Positions 48,304-57,142 of a stretch of 64,000 nucleotides of DNA are shown piece by piece (the first letter of the stretch is position 1; every line of letters starts with the position of its first letter). Position numbers and translations under genes: made by a program. Source of the DNA: Pseudomonas sp. LP_7_YM (lineage in GTDB: Bacteria > Pseudomonadota > Gammaproteobacteria > Pseudomonadales > Pseudomonadaceae); NCBI RefSeq assembly GCF_004364435.1, contig NZ_SOCT01000003.1:496001-560000 (forward strand), written 5' to 3'. The notes below the pieces were generated by a model. The model did not search any database. It saw only the letters and a list, made by a program, of their open reading frames with translations, and was not told where the DNA came from.

Positions 48304-48717
48304 TCAAGCTTTAGCGTCGAACAACAGACTATCTGCATGTTTCATGCTGTCTGCGTTTTTCAGGCTGTCAGCAATTTTCAGCGCCTCAGCGGACGGCAAC
48401 TGCCGCACCACTTCGCCCGTTTCAGTGGCAATGACCTTAACGACCACCTCACCAGAACCTTCGTCAATCGAAAATTCAAGGTTACGGCGGACCGAGTTAA
48501 AGAACTTATCCATATCCTGAACGGCTGCTTTCAACTCCTTTGACTTTTTATCGGCATCGGCAGAAGAGTCTTTACTTTTCGACGCATCCGTATCGGCAGA
48601 TGCGGCCGGCGCAGAAACGATTTGAGGCGCCCCGACGGACTTGTCAGCCGCTACAGGCACCACCGGCAACAACGGCATTACAGGATAAGTCACGCTCAAT
48701 CGGGTGCTGATATCCAT
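48304..48717 (-). CDS. flaG: FlaG family protein
   Basis: A 137-residue FlaG protein: a variable Ala/Ser/Lys-rich N-terminal half and the conserved C-terminal block LEFSIDEGSGEVVVKVIATETGEVVRQLPSAEALKI. FlaG homologues affect filament length. It lies between the fliC terminator and fliD, 76 bases before fliD. Confidence 0.92.
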   Translation of the reverse strand: MDISTRLSVTYPVMPLLPVVPVAADKSVGAPQIVSAPAASADTDASKSKDSSADADKKSKELKAAVQDMDKFFNSVRRNLEFSIDEGSGEVVVKVIATETGEVVRQLPSAEALKIADSLKNADSMKHADSLLFDAKA

Positions 48718-48737
48718 GTCTTCTCACCTCTCAAAGT

Positions 48738-48774
48738 AAAAAGCGGGGAAGCACGCAAGCACACTCCCCCGCCA
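48738..48774 (-). terminator. Intrinsic terminator of fliC
   Basis: GCGGGG and CCCCGC arms with a long loop, followed on the minus strand by TTTTTAC. It lies just below the fliC stop and explains strong separate expression of flagellin. Confidence 0.8.
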
Positions 48775-48789
48775 AAACTCTAGCCGATA

Positions 48790-49641
48790 TTACTGAAGCA
48801 GCTTCAGAACAGCGGATGGCAGCTGGTTAGCCTGGGCCAGAACAGAGGTGGAAGCCTGTTGCAGAGTCTGTTGTTTGGTCAGGTTAGCGGTTTCAGCTGC
48901 GAAGTCGGTGTCTTGAATACGACCCAGTGCAGCGGTGGCGTTTTCGTTGACGTTCTGCAGGTTGGAAATGGTGCTGGTCAGACGGTTTTGCGAAGCACCC
49001 AGGCTTGCGCGGGTGGCGTTGATGGTCGCCAGTGCAGCATCGATTGCCGAGATCGCGGAGTCAACGTTAGTGTGCGCAGTGTCGTTGTCCGCGCCGCTGA
49101 TCGAAGTGGTGCCGCTGGCTACGCCCAGTGACGAAGCGGTGAAGCTGCCGGTCAGAACCAGGTCGATGTGGTTCGAAGTACCGGTGTTGGAGCCCACTTG
49201 CAGGGTCACGGTGCTCGCAGAACCGTCCAGCAGGTTTTTTCCGTTCAAGTTGGTGGAGCTGGCAATACGGGTCAGTTCGTCAGACATCTGGCCGTATTCC
49301 GAATCCATCGCGGTACGGTCCGCAGTACCGTTGGTGTCGTTTCGGGACTGAACAGCCAGTTCACGCATACGTTGCAGAATGTTGGTCGACTCTTGCAGAG
49401 CGCCTTCAGCGGTCTGAGCGATCGAGATACCGTCGTTGGCGTTCTTGATGGCCACAGTCTGACCACGGATTTGCGAAGTTTCGCGAGTAGCGATCTGCAG
49501 GCCGGCGGCGTCGTCTTTGGCGCTGTTGATTTTCAGACCGGAAGACAGACGGGTCATCGAAGTCGACAGTGCGTCGGAAGCCTTGCTCAGGTTTTTCTGA
49601 ACAGCCAGGGAAGCTACGTTGGTGTTTACGCCTAAAGCCAT
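48790..49641 (-). CDS. fliC: Flagellin FliC
   Basis: Filament subunit of 283 residues with conserved N- and C-terminal coiled regions (D0/D1) and a short variable centre (about 140-200) rich in Ser and Thr, where the glycans of P. syringae flagellin are attached. The flg22 region (30-51) contains RLSSGLKINSAKDDAAGLQ, the P. syringae pattern that plant FLS2 senses. The flgII-28 region (84-111) begins ESTNILQRMRELAVQSRND and then departs from the canonical P. syringae sequence. The C-terminus ends SAVLKLLQ. It is preceded by a sigma-28 type promoter and followed by a terminator. Confidence 0.97.
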   Translation of the reverse strand: MALGVNTNVASLAVQKNLSKASDALSTSMTRLSSGLKINSAKDDAAGLQIATRETSQIRGQTVAIKNANDGISIAQTAEGALQESTNILQRMRELAVQSRNDTNGTADRTAMDSEYGQMSDELTRIASSTNLNGKNLLDGSASTVTLQVGSNTGTSNHIDLVLTGSFTASSLGVASGTTSISGADNDTAHTNVDSAISAIDAALATINATRASLGASQNRLTSTISNLQNVNENATAALGRIQDTDFAAETANLTKQQTLQQASTSVLAQANQLPSAVLKLLQ

Positions 49642-49959
49642 GATGAATTCCTCGTTGGTTGGGTACTGCGGCTATCCGGCCCTGGCAAGCGCCGGGTGTG
49701 GCCTAGAGAACCTACATAATGTTTATCGTCGTATCTGCAAGGAGCTTGAGGGCTTTTTCAAAATTTTTTGCCACCAGAGCGCCACCCCTGCTTTTTTGAC
49801 GGGGGATACACAGCGTTTCGGCGCAATCCCTATAAGCTTTAATTACGACGCCAACCTTCTATGCAACCAGTGTTCCTGGCCCGGACGCGCCTGTCGACGC
49901 GCCGGTTTAAGGGTTTACCTATTACTGACTTCCTAACTTGCTGTAAGGCTTTTCTGCAA
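49642..49959. other. fliC upstream region (318 bp)
   Basis: Contains the fliC promoter near 49723-49749 and about 200 bases without a recognisable gene between it and the 86-residue ORF. I see no clear terminator for the glycosylation operon here. Confidence 0.6.
49723..49749 (-). promoter_or_regulatory. Sigma-28 (FliA) promoter of fliC
   Basis: Minus strand TCAA, fifteen bases, GACGATAA, against the consensus TAAA-N15-GCCGATAA (3 of 4 and 7 of 8). The leader would be about 75 bases. Confidence 0.72.
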
Positions 49960-50220
49960 CTATTGCCAATGCCACATTTCGACGAACTCCACCTCCAGCC
50001 AATCCGCCACCCCCAACCAGTCCTGACGCTCCTGGCATTGCAAAACCGCACTGAGCACCTGCATCCATTGCGCTTGTTCTTGGACCGAGCGAGAGGTGAA
50101 CAGCGGCATGGCGGTCTCGATCAATTCCACCATCTCCAGCGCAGCCTCAATGTCGCGGCCCAGACGAAACAGTCCGGCACAGTGTCGGGCGGTGTCGATG
50201 ATTTGCGTGGGGACGTTCAT
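49960..50220 (-). CDS. Small conserved-looking protein coupled to maf, function unknown
   Basis: An 86-residue protein that starts on the maf stop (ATGA overlap), so it is translated with it. It is helical, acidic and tryptophan-rich at the end (QDWLGVADWLEVEFVEMWHWQ), with no membrane helix or signal. Its shape recalls small flagellar chaperones of the FliT/FlgN type, but I recognise no family. Its place between maf and fliC suggests a role in flagellin handling or glycosylation; this is inference. Confidence 0.6.
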   Translation of the reverse strand: MNVPTQIIDTARHCAGLFRLGRDIEAALEMVELIETAMPLFTSRSVQEQAQWMQVLSAVLQCQERQDWLGVADWLEVEFVEMWHWQ

Positions 50221-51512
50221 GGCGCGGTCCAGTCGGGGTCGAATTGAGTGCCTGCGATCAGTGCGCCGTCGCGGCTGGTGTTAAAGAACTGCACCTCAGG
50301 ATGTCGGGCGATGTAGCGTTCCAGTTCGATCAGGTAACTGCGGAAGTTGAGCTGCGTGGTGACTTTCTCTCCACGACCGTCGCGTACCCAGTGCCGGGCG
50401 ACATGCAATTGCGGGCCGAGGTCGCCATCCTGCCAGCCGGTGTGAGTCTTGCCCCCCGGAAACGCGAAGTCGGTGCCGAACAAAGTGATCCGTGCGACAC
50501 CCATCTTCACCGCCAGGTCAACGGCCGGGTGAATCACGCTGCCACCGACATGCAGGTCAGCCTTGGGAATCTGCTGGCGAATCCGCGAGTACACCGGGCT
50601 GCTCGAGTAACCCGCGTAACGTGGTCCCTGCCAGGCCTTGAGCATTTCGGCGTCTTGACATGGCAGGTACACCAGCGCAATGCCTGCGGTATCGTCCGGC
50701 GGTAAATGCCGGGTGCTGATGCGGTGATCGATGCTGACCACCATGTCCGGCCTGACCCCTTGTCTGCGCAGCGGTACATAGGCTGTGTCGACGCAGATCA
50801 GCAAAGGTCGCATGGGGTCTCGAGACGTGGCCGCCAGTCGGGGCAGATGCTGTTGCAGGCTGGGGCCGGTAGCGATGACGAACGCTTCGCGCCCGGGCTG
50901 ACGGCCGAACAGGTCGGCAACATCGGCGTCGCCAAGCAACAACGCCCTGCCCTGTTCGAGCATTCTCACGTTGTCGGGGTTATCCGGTGAGAACTCCTGA
51001 TTATTGAAACCGACGTGGACTTCGCTCACCAGCCGATCACGAATCCTTGCGCTGCTGTCATCAGCCAGCACCAGCTCGGCGGGCAGCGCAAAAAACGGCA
51101 GGCGGATCTCTGTGGCGGCGTCGGCGTAGGCCAGCACTACGCGTGGGTCGCTCAGCCAGTCCTGCTGCTCCAGCAGCCGCAGGACCAGCGAGAACAGTGC
51201 GCCATTGAGGATATGGACATGCAGCACGCGCAAGCTGTCGCAGGCCAGAAGCACCCGCTGCAGGTCGCCAAGCGCAGTGCCATACACGTGAACCTGGGGG
51301 CTGTCGACGGGCAGGCTCGCTGCCTGCAACCGCGCTTCGGCCAAACGGTCATGGCGGCTGGTGAGCTGGATACCGGCCACGCTCAGCGTCGAGCCCTGAC
51401 CTTGGATCAGTTGAGCGGGGACCGCGTCGGCGTTTTCGTTCAGCAGCCGCTGAGCGATGCCAGGCCAACGCTGCTCGAGCACGGCCAGGTTGCGCTGGAG
51501 TATCTCGCTCAT
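50217..51512 (-). CDS. Motility accessory factor (Maf/DUF115) flagellin glycosyltransferase
   Basis: A 431-residue protein of the MAF_flag10/DUF115 family. The family core has AFVIATGPSLQQHLPRL (GPSL at 216-219), LLICVDTAYVPLRRQGVRPDMVVSIDH and RITLFGTDFAFPGGKTH. In Campylobacter, Aeromonas and related bacteria Maf proteins move pseudaminic or legionaminic acid from CMP-sugar onto flagellin before export, which fits the pse genes upstream. I chose ATG 51512; an ATG three codons earlier is also possible. It is one of three glycosyltransferase-like genes in the island. Confidence 0.85.
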   Translation of the reverse strand: MSEILQRNLAVLEQRWPGIAQRLLNENADAVPAQLIQGQGSTLSVAGIQLTSRHDRLAEARLQAASLPVDSPQVHVYGTALGDLQRVLLACDSLRVLHVHILNGALFSLVLRLLEQQDWLSDPRVVLAYADAATEIRLPFFALPAELVLADDSSARIRDRLVSEVHVGFNNQEFSPDNPDNVRMLEQGRALLLGDADVADLFGRQPGREAFVIATGPSLQQHLPRLAATSRDPMRPLLICVDTAYVPLRRQGVRPDMVVSIDHRISTRHLPPDDTAGIALVYLPCQDAEMLKAWQGPRYAGYSSSPVYSRIRQQIPKADLHVGGSVIHPAVDLAVKMGVARITLFGTDFAFPGGKTHTGWQDGDLGPQLHVARHWVRDGRGEKVTTQLNFRSYLIELERYIARHPEVQFFNTSRDGALIAGTQFDPDWTAP

Positions 51513-51595
51513 GACAGCCATCCATTTCGCACGAGTAGAACACAATGTAAAACGGCGACCTGGAGTCCAGCGTCGCCGTTTTGGGTGACTTAAGG

Positions 51596-52528
51596 TCAGG
51601 GACGATAAAGGATAGCCGAGCCCCAGGACAAGCCCACGCCGAAACCGCTAAGGGCCACGCGCTTCCAGGTCGCATTGAGCACGTGCTTTTCCAGCAGCAG
51701 CGGGATGCTCGAAGAGACGGTATTGCCGGTTTCCAGCATGTCCTTGACGAACTTCTCCGGCGTATTGCCGTCGTCGAAACGACGAGCCACCGCGTCGACG
51801 ATTGCCGCGCTGCCCTGGTGAATGCAGAAGGCGTCGATATCCGAGGGCTGCAGGTCGGACTCGCTGAGCAATTCGTTCAAGTGCGCCGGGACTTTGATCA
51901 GCGCAAAGTTGAACACTTGACGGCCATTCATGAAGAATGCGCCGTTGGTAGTCTTGAGGAAATCGGCACCGCCGCCGTCAGTGCCGAACTTGGCTTTACC
52001 CAACTGCCACGGAGCGTCTTCACCCATCCAGGTGGCGGTGGCAGCATCGCCAAAGAGCATGGTGGTGTTGCGGTCTTCGGGGTCGACGATCTTGGAATAG
52101 GGGTCGGCGGTGACCAGCAGACCGTTCTTTAGGCCCGCGGCCTCCATGAAGCCCTTGAGCGCATAGATGCCGTAGACGTAGCCGGAGCAGCCCAGCGAGA
52201 TGTCGAACGCGGCCACGTGAGTCGGCAATCCCAGCTTGTGCTGGACGATGGCTGCAGTGTGCGGCAGACCCTCTGCGTCACCGTTCTGGGTGACGACGAT
52301 CAAAGCATCGACGGATTCGCGGGACAGGCCCGGGTTGTTGGCGAACAACTGGTTGACTGCTTCGACACACAGGTCGGAAGTTTCCTGGGCGTCGTCCTTG
52401 CGTGGCAGAAAAGCAGAACCGATCTTGCCCAGAATGAAATCTTCATCCTTTCCGAATTTCGCACCCTGCGCGTAATTGTCGACGCCAGCCGCAGGCACGT
52501 AACTCGCTATGCTTTTAATGCCAATCAT
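51596..52528 (-). CDS. 3-oxoacyl-ACP synthase III-like enzyme (flagellin glycosylation island type)
   Basis: A 310-residue thiolase-fold enzyme with a complete FabH-type triad: C114 in DISLGCSGYVYG, H237 in CIHQGS and N269 in TGNTVSSSIP. Genes like this (orf3) lie next to fgt2 in P. syringae glycosylation islands and are needed for the acyl group of the flagellin sugar. It should condense or transfer a short acyl chain. I chose the second ATG (52528), which has GGAAG five bases upstream; the first is one codon earlier. It lies 84 bases before maf and 570 bases after pseI. Confidence 0.85.
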   Translation of the reverse strand: MIGIKSIASYVPAAGVDNYAQGAKFGKDEDFILGKIGSAFLPRKDDAQETSDLCVEAVNQLFANNPGLSRESVDALIVVTQNGDAEGLPHTAAIVQHKLGLPTHVAAFDISLGCSGYVYGIYALKGFMEAAGLKNGLLVTADPYSKIVDPEDRNTTMLFGDAATATWMGEDAPWQLGKAKFGTDGGGADFLKTTNGAFFMNGRQVFNFALIKVPAHLNELLSESDLQPSDIDAFCIHQGSAAIVDAVARRFDDGNTPEKFVKDMLETGNTVSSSIPLLLEKHVLNATWKRVALSGFGVGLSWGSAILYRP

Positions 52529-52531
52529 CAT

Positions 52532-53101
52532 GGCTTCCCAATCAAAAACTGCTGAACATCACCCGGCGCCATCGAGCGGGGGCATTGAAATCCGGGGGCT
52601 TGAGGCCTGAATAACCGGCAACGGAACGGCTCGGGCAGTCAGAGAAAGTCTCTGAAATCAGCCTGATGCCTTCATCTTCTGCAAACACGATACAGTGGAG
52701 ATGCGCGTTATGACCCACAGGTCACCAAAAGTTTTACAAGCTTTTAGCTGACCCGTGGGGGCTGCGCAAGGGTGGATCAGCCTTCAGACAGGCAATTGAC
52801 ATGAAGAAACCACCGGTTTATCGGTCGCGCGTAAAGCCTACCTGTGCATACCGCTCTTTCTCCAATTTCGAAGCGCGCTTGGTTGCAGATGCCTTGGAGC
52901 CAGGCCCATGGAAGTGCCTGATCCACCGCCTTTGCTGCCGTCGTAACCTCCGGCGTCTCCTACTGGGATTGCGTCAAGCCGAAGCGGTGCCAGCGCCGCT
53001 GAACCTGTGGGAACTGCTGGGCTGTGCAACCGTGGCGAATGCGGTGCAGCTGTCGATAGGCATGCGTCCGGCAAGCGCGCTTCTTAAGGGCTCAGTCCGA
53101 C
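52532..53101. other. KASIII-pseI intergenic region (570 bp)
   Basis: No convincing gene. It holds a long hairpin at 52714-52759 and a degenerate REP-like stretch at about 52918-52975 (TGATCCACCGCCTTTGCTGCC, split here by reading, then TCTCCTACTGGGATTGCG), which resembles Pseudomonas REP arms. A 113-codon plus-strand frame at 52801-53142 is rejected. Confidence 0.5.
52714..52759. repeat. Long imperfect hairpin
   Basis: CCCACAGGTCA pairs with TGACCCGTGGG (10 of 11), enclosing a second stem AAAAG/CTTTT. It is about 185 bases upstream of the KASIII-like gene. Confidence 0.5.
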
Positions 53102-54154
53102 TTAGCCGACGACATCCCAACTCAACGCCGTGCCGCGCTTGAGGCCCCGGCGAGCGGTGCGTCCGAGCACGGCGCCGATGTGTTTGGGCGCCAGGCCAAG
53201 CCCCGGGCGTATGGCGCGAATGTTGTCCTTGCTGAAGACATCCCCCTCGGCCATGTCCTTGACCACATAAAGCGAACGGCGGTACACCAGCGATGCCTGC
53301 TCGGCCTGCGTAGCGCCATAGTGCACGCGCCCCAGGCCTTGCCAGGCACGCTCGGTTTCAGTCACCAGACTCGTCATTTCGGCAGGCTCCAGCGAGAAGC
53401 TGGCATCGACCCCGCCGTCAGCACGATCCAGAGTGAAGTGTTTCTCGATCACGGTCGCGCCCATGGCCACCGCCGCTACCGACACGCCGACGCCCATGGT
53501 GTGGTCGGACAGCCCGACCTGACAGCCGAACAGCCCGGCCAGATGAGGAATCGTGCGGATGTGACTGTTCTCGGGCGAGGCCGGGTAGGTGCTGGTGCAT
53601 TTGAGCAGCACCAGATCCTGGCAGCCTGCCTCACGCGCCGCGCGCACGCTTTCATCCAGTTCAGCGATGCAGGCCATCCCGGTGGAGATGATCATCGGCT
53701 TGCCGGTGGCCGCCACTTTGCGGATCAGCGGAATGTCGGTGTTTTCGAAGCTGGCGATTTTGTAGGCCGGGACGTTGAGGCCTTCGAGAAAGTCCACAGC
53801 GGTTTCATCGAATGGGGTGGAGAACGCCAGCAAACCCAATTCTTTCGCGCGGGCAAAGATCGGCTCGTGCCAGTCCCACGGTGTATAGGCCTGCTCATAG
53901 AGCGCATACAGCGACGACCCGGCCCATAAACTGCCGGGGTCCTTAATGAAGAACTCACCTTCGGCAATGTCCAGCGTCATGGTATCGGCGGTGTAGGTCT
54001 GCAATTTCAACGCATGAGCGCCCGCCCTGGCAGCGGCCTCGACGATGCGCAGCGCCTGAGCCAGAGACTGATTGTGGTTGCCGCTCATTTCGGCAATAAC
54101 GAACGGCGGCGCATCCGGACCGACAATTCTTGAACCGATCTTGAAAGAGTTCAT
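53102..54154 (-). CDS. pseI: Pseudaminic acid synthase PseI
   Basis: Condenses 2,4-diacetamido-2,4,6-trideoxy-L-altrose with phosphoenolpyruvate to pseudaminic acid. It has 350 residues: a NeuB-type TIM barrel (FVIAEMSGNHNQ, ALKLQTYTADTMTLD, YKIASFENTDIPLI, LLKCTSTYPA, GLSDHTMG, IEKHFTLDRADGGVDASFSL) and a C-terminal SAF antifreeze-like domain (about 290-350). The motif EKHFTLDR...GVDASFS, with aspartate and alanine where sialic synthases have DH, is characteristic of PseI. It ends seven bases before pseG is finished upstream in reading order. Confidence 0.93.
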   Translation of the reverse strand: MNSFKIGSRIVGPDAPPFVIAEMSGNHNQSLAQALRIVEAAARAGAHALKLQTYTADTMTLDIAEGEFFIKDPGSLWAGSSLYALYEQAYTPWDWHEPIFARAKELGLLAFSTPFDETAVDFLEGLNVPAYKIASFENTDIPLIRKVAATGKPMIISTGMACIAELDESVRAAREAGCQDLVLLKCTSTYPASPENSHIRTIPHLAGLFGCQVGLSDHTMGVGVSVAAVAMGATVIEKHFTLDRADGGVDASFSLEPAEMTSLVTETERAWQGLGRVHYGATQAEQASLVYRRSLYVVKDMAEGDVFSKDNIRAIRPGLGLAPKHIGAVLGRTARRGLKRGTALSWDVVG

Positions 54155-54160
54155 GCTCGC

Positions 54161-55240
54161 TCACTCACTGCAAATTTTGTCATGACCGGCCAGCGTATCC
54201 GCCACCCGCCCGGCCCCGTAACCGTCCACCAACCCTCGCGAACGCTCGGCAAATGCCTGCCGCTGAGGCGCATCGCCCAGCAGGCTCGCAATCGCCCTCA
54301 CCCGTTGCTGCACATCCAACTGCTCATGGGGCCCCAGATACAGGTGGATGCCCGCCTCGGCCAACAGCCGAGCATTGAGCTGCTGATTATGGGCGACAGA
54401 AATGCAGACCGTCGGCAGCCCCAGAGCAGCACGCTCCCAGGTCGTACCGCCGCCTGCACCGATGAACAGGTCCGCTTGTTGCATCAATCCGAAAAAGTCA
54501 TCGACCAGCCCATGCAGACGCCAGTTGGGTCGGCCCCGTGCCAATTCAATCATGGCTTCCCATTGTGGGTTGTGCAGCCCGGCAACGAAGTCCACCTGCA
54601 TATCATCGAAGCCCTGCAGCGCGTGCATGGTCGCGTGCACCTGACACGCGGCATCGAAACCACCGAAATTCACCAGCACCCGTTCCACCCAAGGGTTGAT
54701 CGCGATGGGTTGGCACTGGAATTCGTCGCGCAGCAAAGCGAAATGCGGGCCAAGCAAAGCCTGGCAGTCACCGGGTATCCACTGCGCATAGGGGCTGTCC
54801 GTTACCTGTGCGGAAAAATTCTGGTCAAGCAACACGTCCACGGCGTGCGGTCGATTGGCGAGGTCGTCGATGGCCATCAAGCCACTGGCAAACCGTCCAG
54901 CCGCCCTCTCCCACCGCGCATCCAGGTCGTAGTGATCGACGATCAACCAGTCGAACGGCTGCTCGCTCCGCAAGGCTTCGGCCAGCGCTTCGATATCGGC
55001 CTGCCAAGGCAAACTCACCTCGATAGGTGTACTGCCCTGCTCCTGCGGATAAAGCTCGGGTAAACCAAAGGCGGTATAGCCCTGCTCGCGCAGACGTTGC
55101 AGCAGATGGCCGGACAATTGCCTGCACGCGAACTGCACGTCGGCGCCCCGCTTGCGCAAGGCGTTGGCCAGCGTCAGGCAGCGCGCGACATGCCCGCTGC
55201 CGATGGCAATGGAGGCGTCAGCCCGAATCAGCACCCTCAC
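54161..55240 (-). CDS. pseG: UDP-2,4-diacetamido-2,4,6-trideoxy-beta-L-altropyranose hydrolase PseG
   Basis: Removes UDP to give the free sugar for PseI. It has 359 residues with GT-B fold motifs: the catalytic GSGHVARC (H17 by family analogy), LIVDHYDLD, and the C-terminal FIGAGGGTTWERAALGLPTVCIS. The start is GTG 55240, overlapping the pseF stop (GTGA). There is no fused N-acetyltransferase domain, which some PseG proteins carry. Confidence 0.92.
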   Translation of the reverse strand: MRVLIRADASIAIGSGHVARCLTLANALRKRGADVQFACRQLSGHLLQRLREQGYTAFGLPELYPQEQGSTPIEVSLPWQADIEALAEALRSEQPFDWLIVDHYDLDARWERAAGRFASGLMAIDDLANRPHAVDVLLDQNFSAQVTDSPYAQWIPGDCQALLGPHFALLRDEFQCQPIAINPWVERVLVNFGGFDAACQVHATMHALQGFDDMQVDFVAGLHNPQWEAMIELARGRPNWRLHGLVDDFFGLMQQADLFIGAGGGTTWERAALGLPTVCISVAHNQQLNARLLAEAGIHLYLGPHEQLDVQQRVRAIASLLGDAPQRQAFAERSRGLVDGYGAGRVADTLAGHDKICSE

Positions 55241-55962
55241 CCGTCGATCTCCCCGCCGGCCTTGAGCGCTGCATAGAGGTATTCGGCCCGCACCCAGTCT
55301 TCTTCGGTATCGATGTCCTGCACCAGATGCCGCGGCAGGATCACCGGCACGCTCTGCGGCGAAAACATCGCATCGCCACGCAGCCAGGCCTCACTACGCC
55401 CCCAATAGAACTGAGCGGCATCCTGATAGGCGGCTGGCAGATCCTGGGAGCGCACGTGCCGGTACTCGGGGTACATGGCATCGAGGTTGCCGTCCTCATT
55501 GATCAACAGCGCGCGCTGGATCGGAAAACCGAAACCACAGACCGAGAACGCATAGGACTTGTCCGGCGCTGCCCGCAACGCTTCCAGGGCCTGACGCAGA
55601 TAACGCCCCTGCAGCAAAGGTGCGGTGGCGTAGATACAGCAGACGAAATCGTAATGACGATCCAGACTGCGAATCGCGTGCTGAATCACCGGCGCTGTGC
55701 CGGCGAACGCGTCGGCCAGTTCCGCGGGGCGCATGAAGGGCACGTCGGCGCCGTGATCACGGGCGACGGTGGCAATTTCTTCATCGTTCGTGCTGACCAC
55801 CACCCGTTCGAAAAGGCCGCTGGTCAACGCCTTGCGAATCGAGCCGACAATCATCGGCTCGCCATTGAACAGCTTCAGGTTTTTGCGAGGTATTCGCTGA
55901 CTTCCGCCACGCGCCGGAATGATCGCCACAGCGTTGGTGCTCAGGGTAACGGATGCAGTCAT
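55237..55962 (-). CDS. pseF: Pseudaminic acid cytidylyltransferase PseF
   Basis: Activates pseudaminic acid to the CMP form. It has 241 residues from ATG 55962 (MTASVTLSTNAVAIIPARGG); the longer frame adds 24 residues that overlap pseC. It shows the CMP-sugar synthetase signature ARGGSQRIPRKN (17-28) and VVVSTNDEEIATVA. The C-terminal VQDIDTEEDWVRAEYLY is also typical. It starts one base after the pseC stop. Confidence 0.93.
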   Translation of the reverse strand: MTASVTLSTNAVAIIPARGGSQRIPRKNLKLFNGEPMIVGSIRKALTSGLFERVVVSTNDEEIATVARDHGADVPFMRPAELADAFAGTAPVIQHAIRSLDRHYDFVCCIYATAPLLQGRYLRQALEALRAAPDKSYAFSVCGFGFPIQRALLINEDGNLDAMYPEYRHVRSQDLPAAYQDAAQFYWGRSEAWLRGDAMFSPQSVPVILPRHLVQDIDTEEDWVRAEYLYAALKAGGEIDG

Positions 55963-55963
55963 G

Positions 55964-57142
55964 TCAAAGGCCCGATGCTTGGCCATCGACCAGCAGGTGC
56001 CGCAGCCGATCAATGACGAAATCCTGCTGCTCATTCGTCATGGCCGGGTACAGCGGCAGGCTGATGGCTTGCGCGTAATAGGCTTCAGCTTCGGGAAAGT
56101 CGCCGACCTTGAAGCCAAGGTCGCGATAGTACGGCTGCAAATGCACCGGAATATAATGCAGGTTGACCCCAATGCCTGCCGCGCGCAGGCCCTCGAATAC
56201 CTCGCGATGGCTGCGCGAAAGACGTTCGGTCTGCAAGCGCACCACATACAGATGCCAGGCGGACTCGGCGTCGGCCTGTGCGGTCGACAAGGTCAGCGGC
56301 AGGTCGGCAAGCAGCGCCTGATAACGGGCCACCAACTCGCGACGTCGCGCCAGAAAACCGTCGAGCTTGCTCAGCTGCGAAAGTCCCAGTGCGGCCTGCA
56401 TGTCGGTGATGCGGTAATTGAAGCCCAGTTCAACCTGCTGGTAGTACCAGGGGCCGTGGCTCGGCTCGTCCATCTGCGCCGTATCACGGGTTATGCCGTG
56501 GCTGCGCAAGCGACGCAGACGATCGGCCAATTCCGGGCGATTGGTCAACACCAGTCCGCCCTCTGCGGTGGTGATGATTTTCACCGGATGAAAGCTGAAC
56601 ACGGTCATGTCGGCGAATTCGCCGCACCCCACGGGACGTCCTGCATAACGTGCACCGACGGCATGGGAGGCGTCTTCGATGACGACAAAGCCGTAGCGCT
56701 GCGACAACTGGGCAATCGCCCGCATGTCACAGCTTTGGCCTGAGAACGCCACCGCCACCAACACCTTCGGCAACAGACCGTCACGTTCGGCTTCTTCGAG
56801 CTTGCGGGTCAGGGCGTTGACGTCGAGGTTCCAGGTGCGAGGGTCAATATCGACGAAATCAACGGCTGCCCCGCAATAACGCCCGCAGTTGGCCGAGGCC
56901 AGAAACGTATTGGGGCTGGTCCAGAGCACATCGTCCTCCCCCAGCCCCGCCGCCAGACAGGCAATATGCAAGGCGGCCGTGGCGTTGCACACCGCAATCC
57001 CAAAACCGGCTTCACAATGCTCGGCCATCGCGGCTTCAAAACGCTCGATGGTCGGGCCCTGGGTCAGCCAGTCGGACTTGAGCACCTCGACCACGGCATC
57101 AATGTCGGCCTGATCCAGGCTTTGGCGACCGTAGGGGATCAT
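55964..57142 (-). CDS. pseC: UDP-4-amino-4,6-dideoxy-sugar aminotransferase PseC
   Basis: PLP aminotransferase making UDP-4-amino-4,6-dideoxy-N-acetyl-altrosamine. It has 392 residues: DegT fold, the PLP-lysine in FSFHPVKIITTAEGG (K188), the phosphate-binding NATAALHIA region and VVIEDASHAVGARY. It overlaps the pseB stop by four bases. Confidence 0.93.
   Translation of the reverse strand: MIPYGRQSLDQADIDAVVEVLKSDWLTQGPTIERFEAAMAEHCEAGFGIAVCNATAALHIACLAAGLGEDDVLWTSPNTFLASANCGRYCGAAVDFVDIDPRTWNLDVNALTRKLEEAERDGLLPKVLVAVAFSGQSCDMRAIAQLSQRYGFVVIEDASHAVGARYAGRPVGCGEFADMTVFSFHPVKIITTAEGGLVLTNRPELADRLRRLRSHGITRDTAQMDEPSHGPWYYQQVELGFNYRITDMQAALGLSQLSKLDGFLARRRELVARYQALLADLPLTLSTAQADAESAWHLYVVRLQTERLSRSHREVFEGLRAAGIGVNLHYIPVHLQPYYRDLGFKVGDFPEAEAYYAQAISLPLYPAMTNEQQDFVIDRLRHLLVDGQASGL

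Noticed and set aside
52801..53142. Plus-strand frame of 113 codons in the KASIII-pseI gap
   Set aside because: No ribosome site, no domain, runs into pseI on the other strand and covers a REP-like stretch; more likely non-coding.
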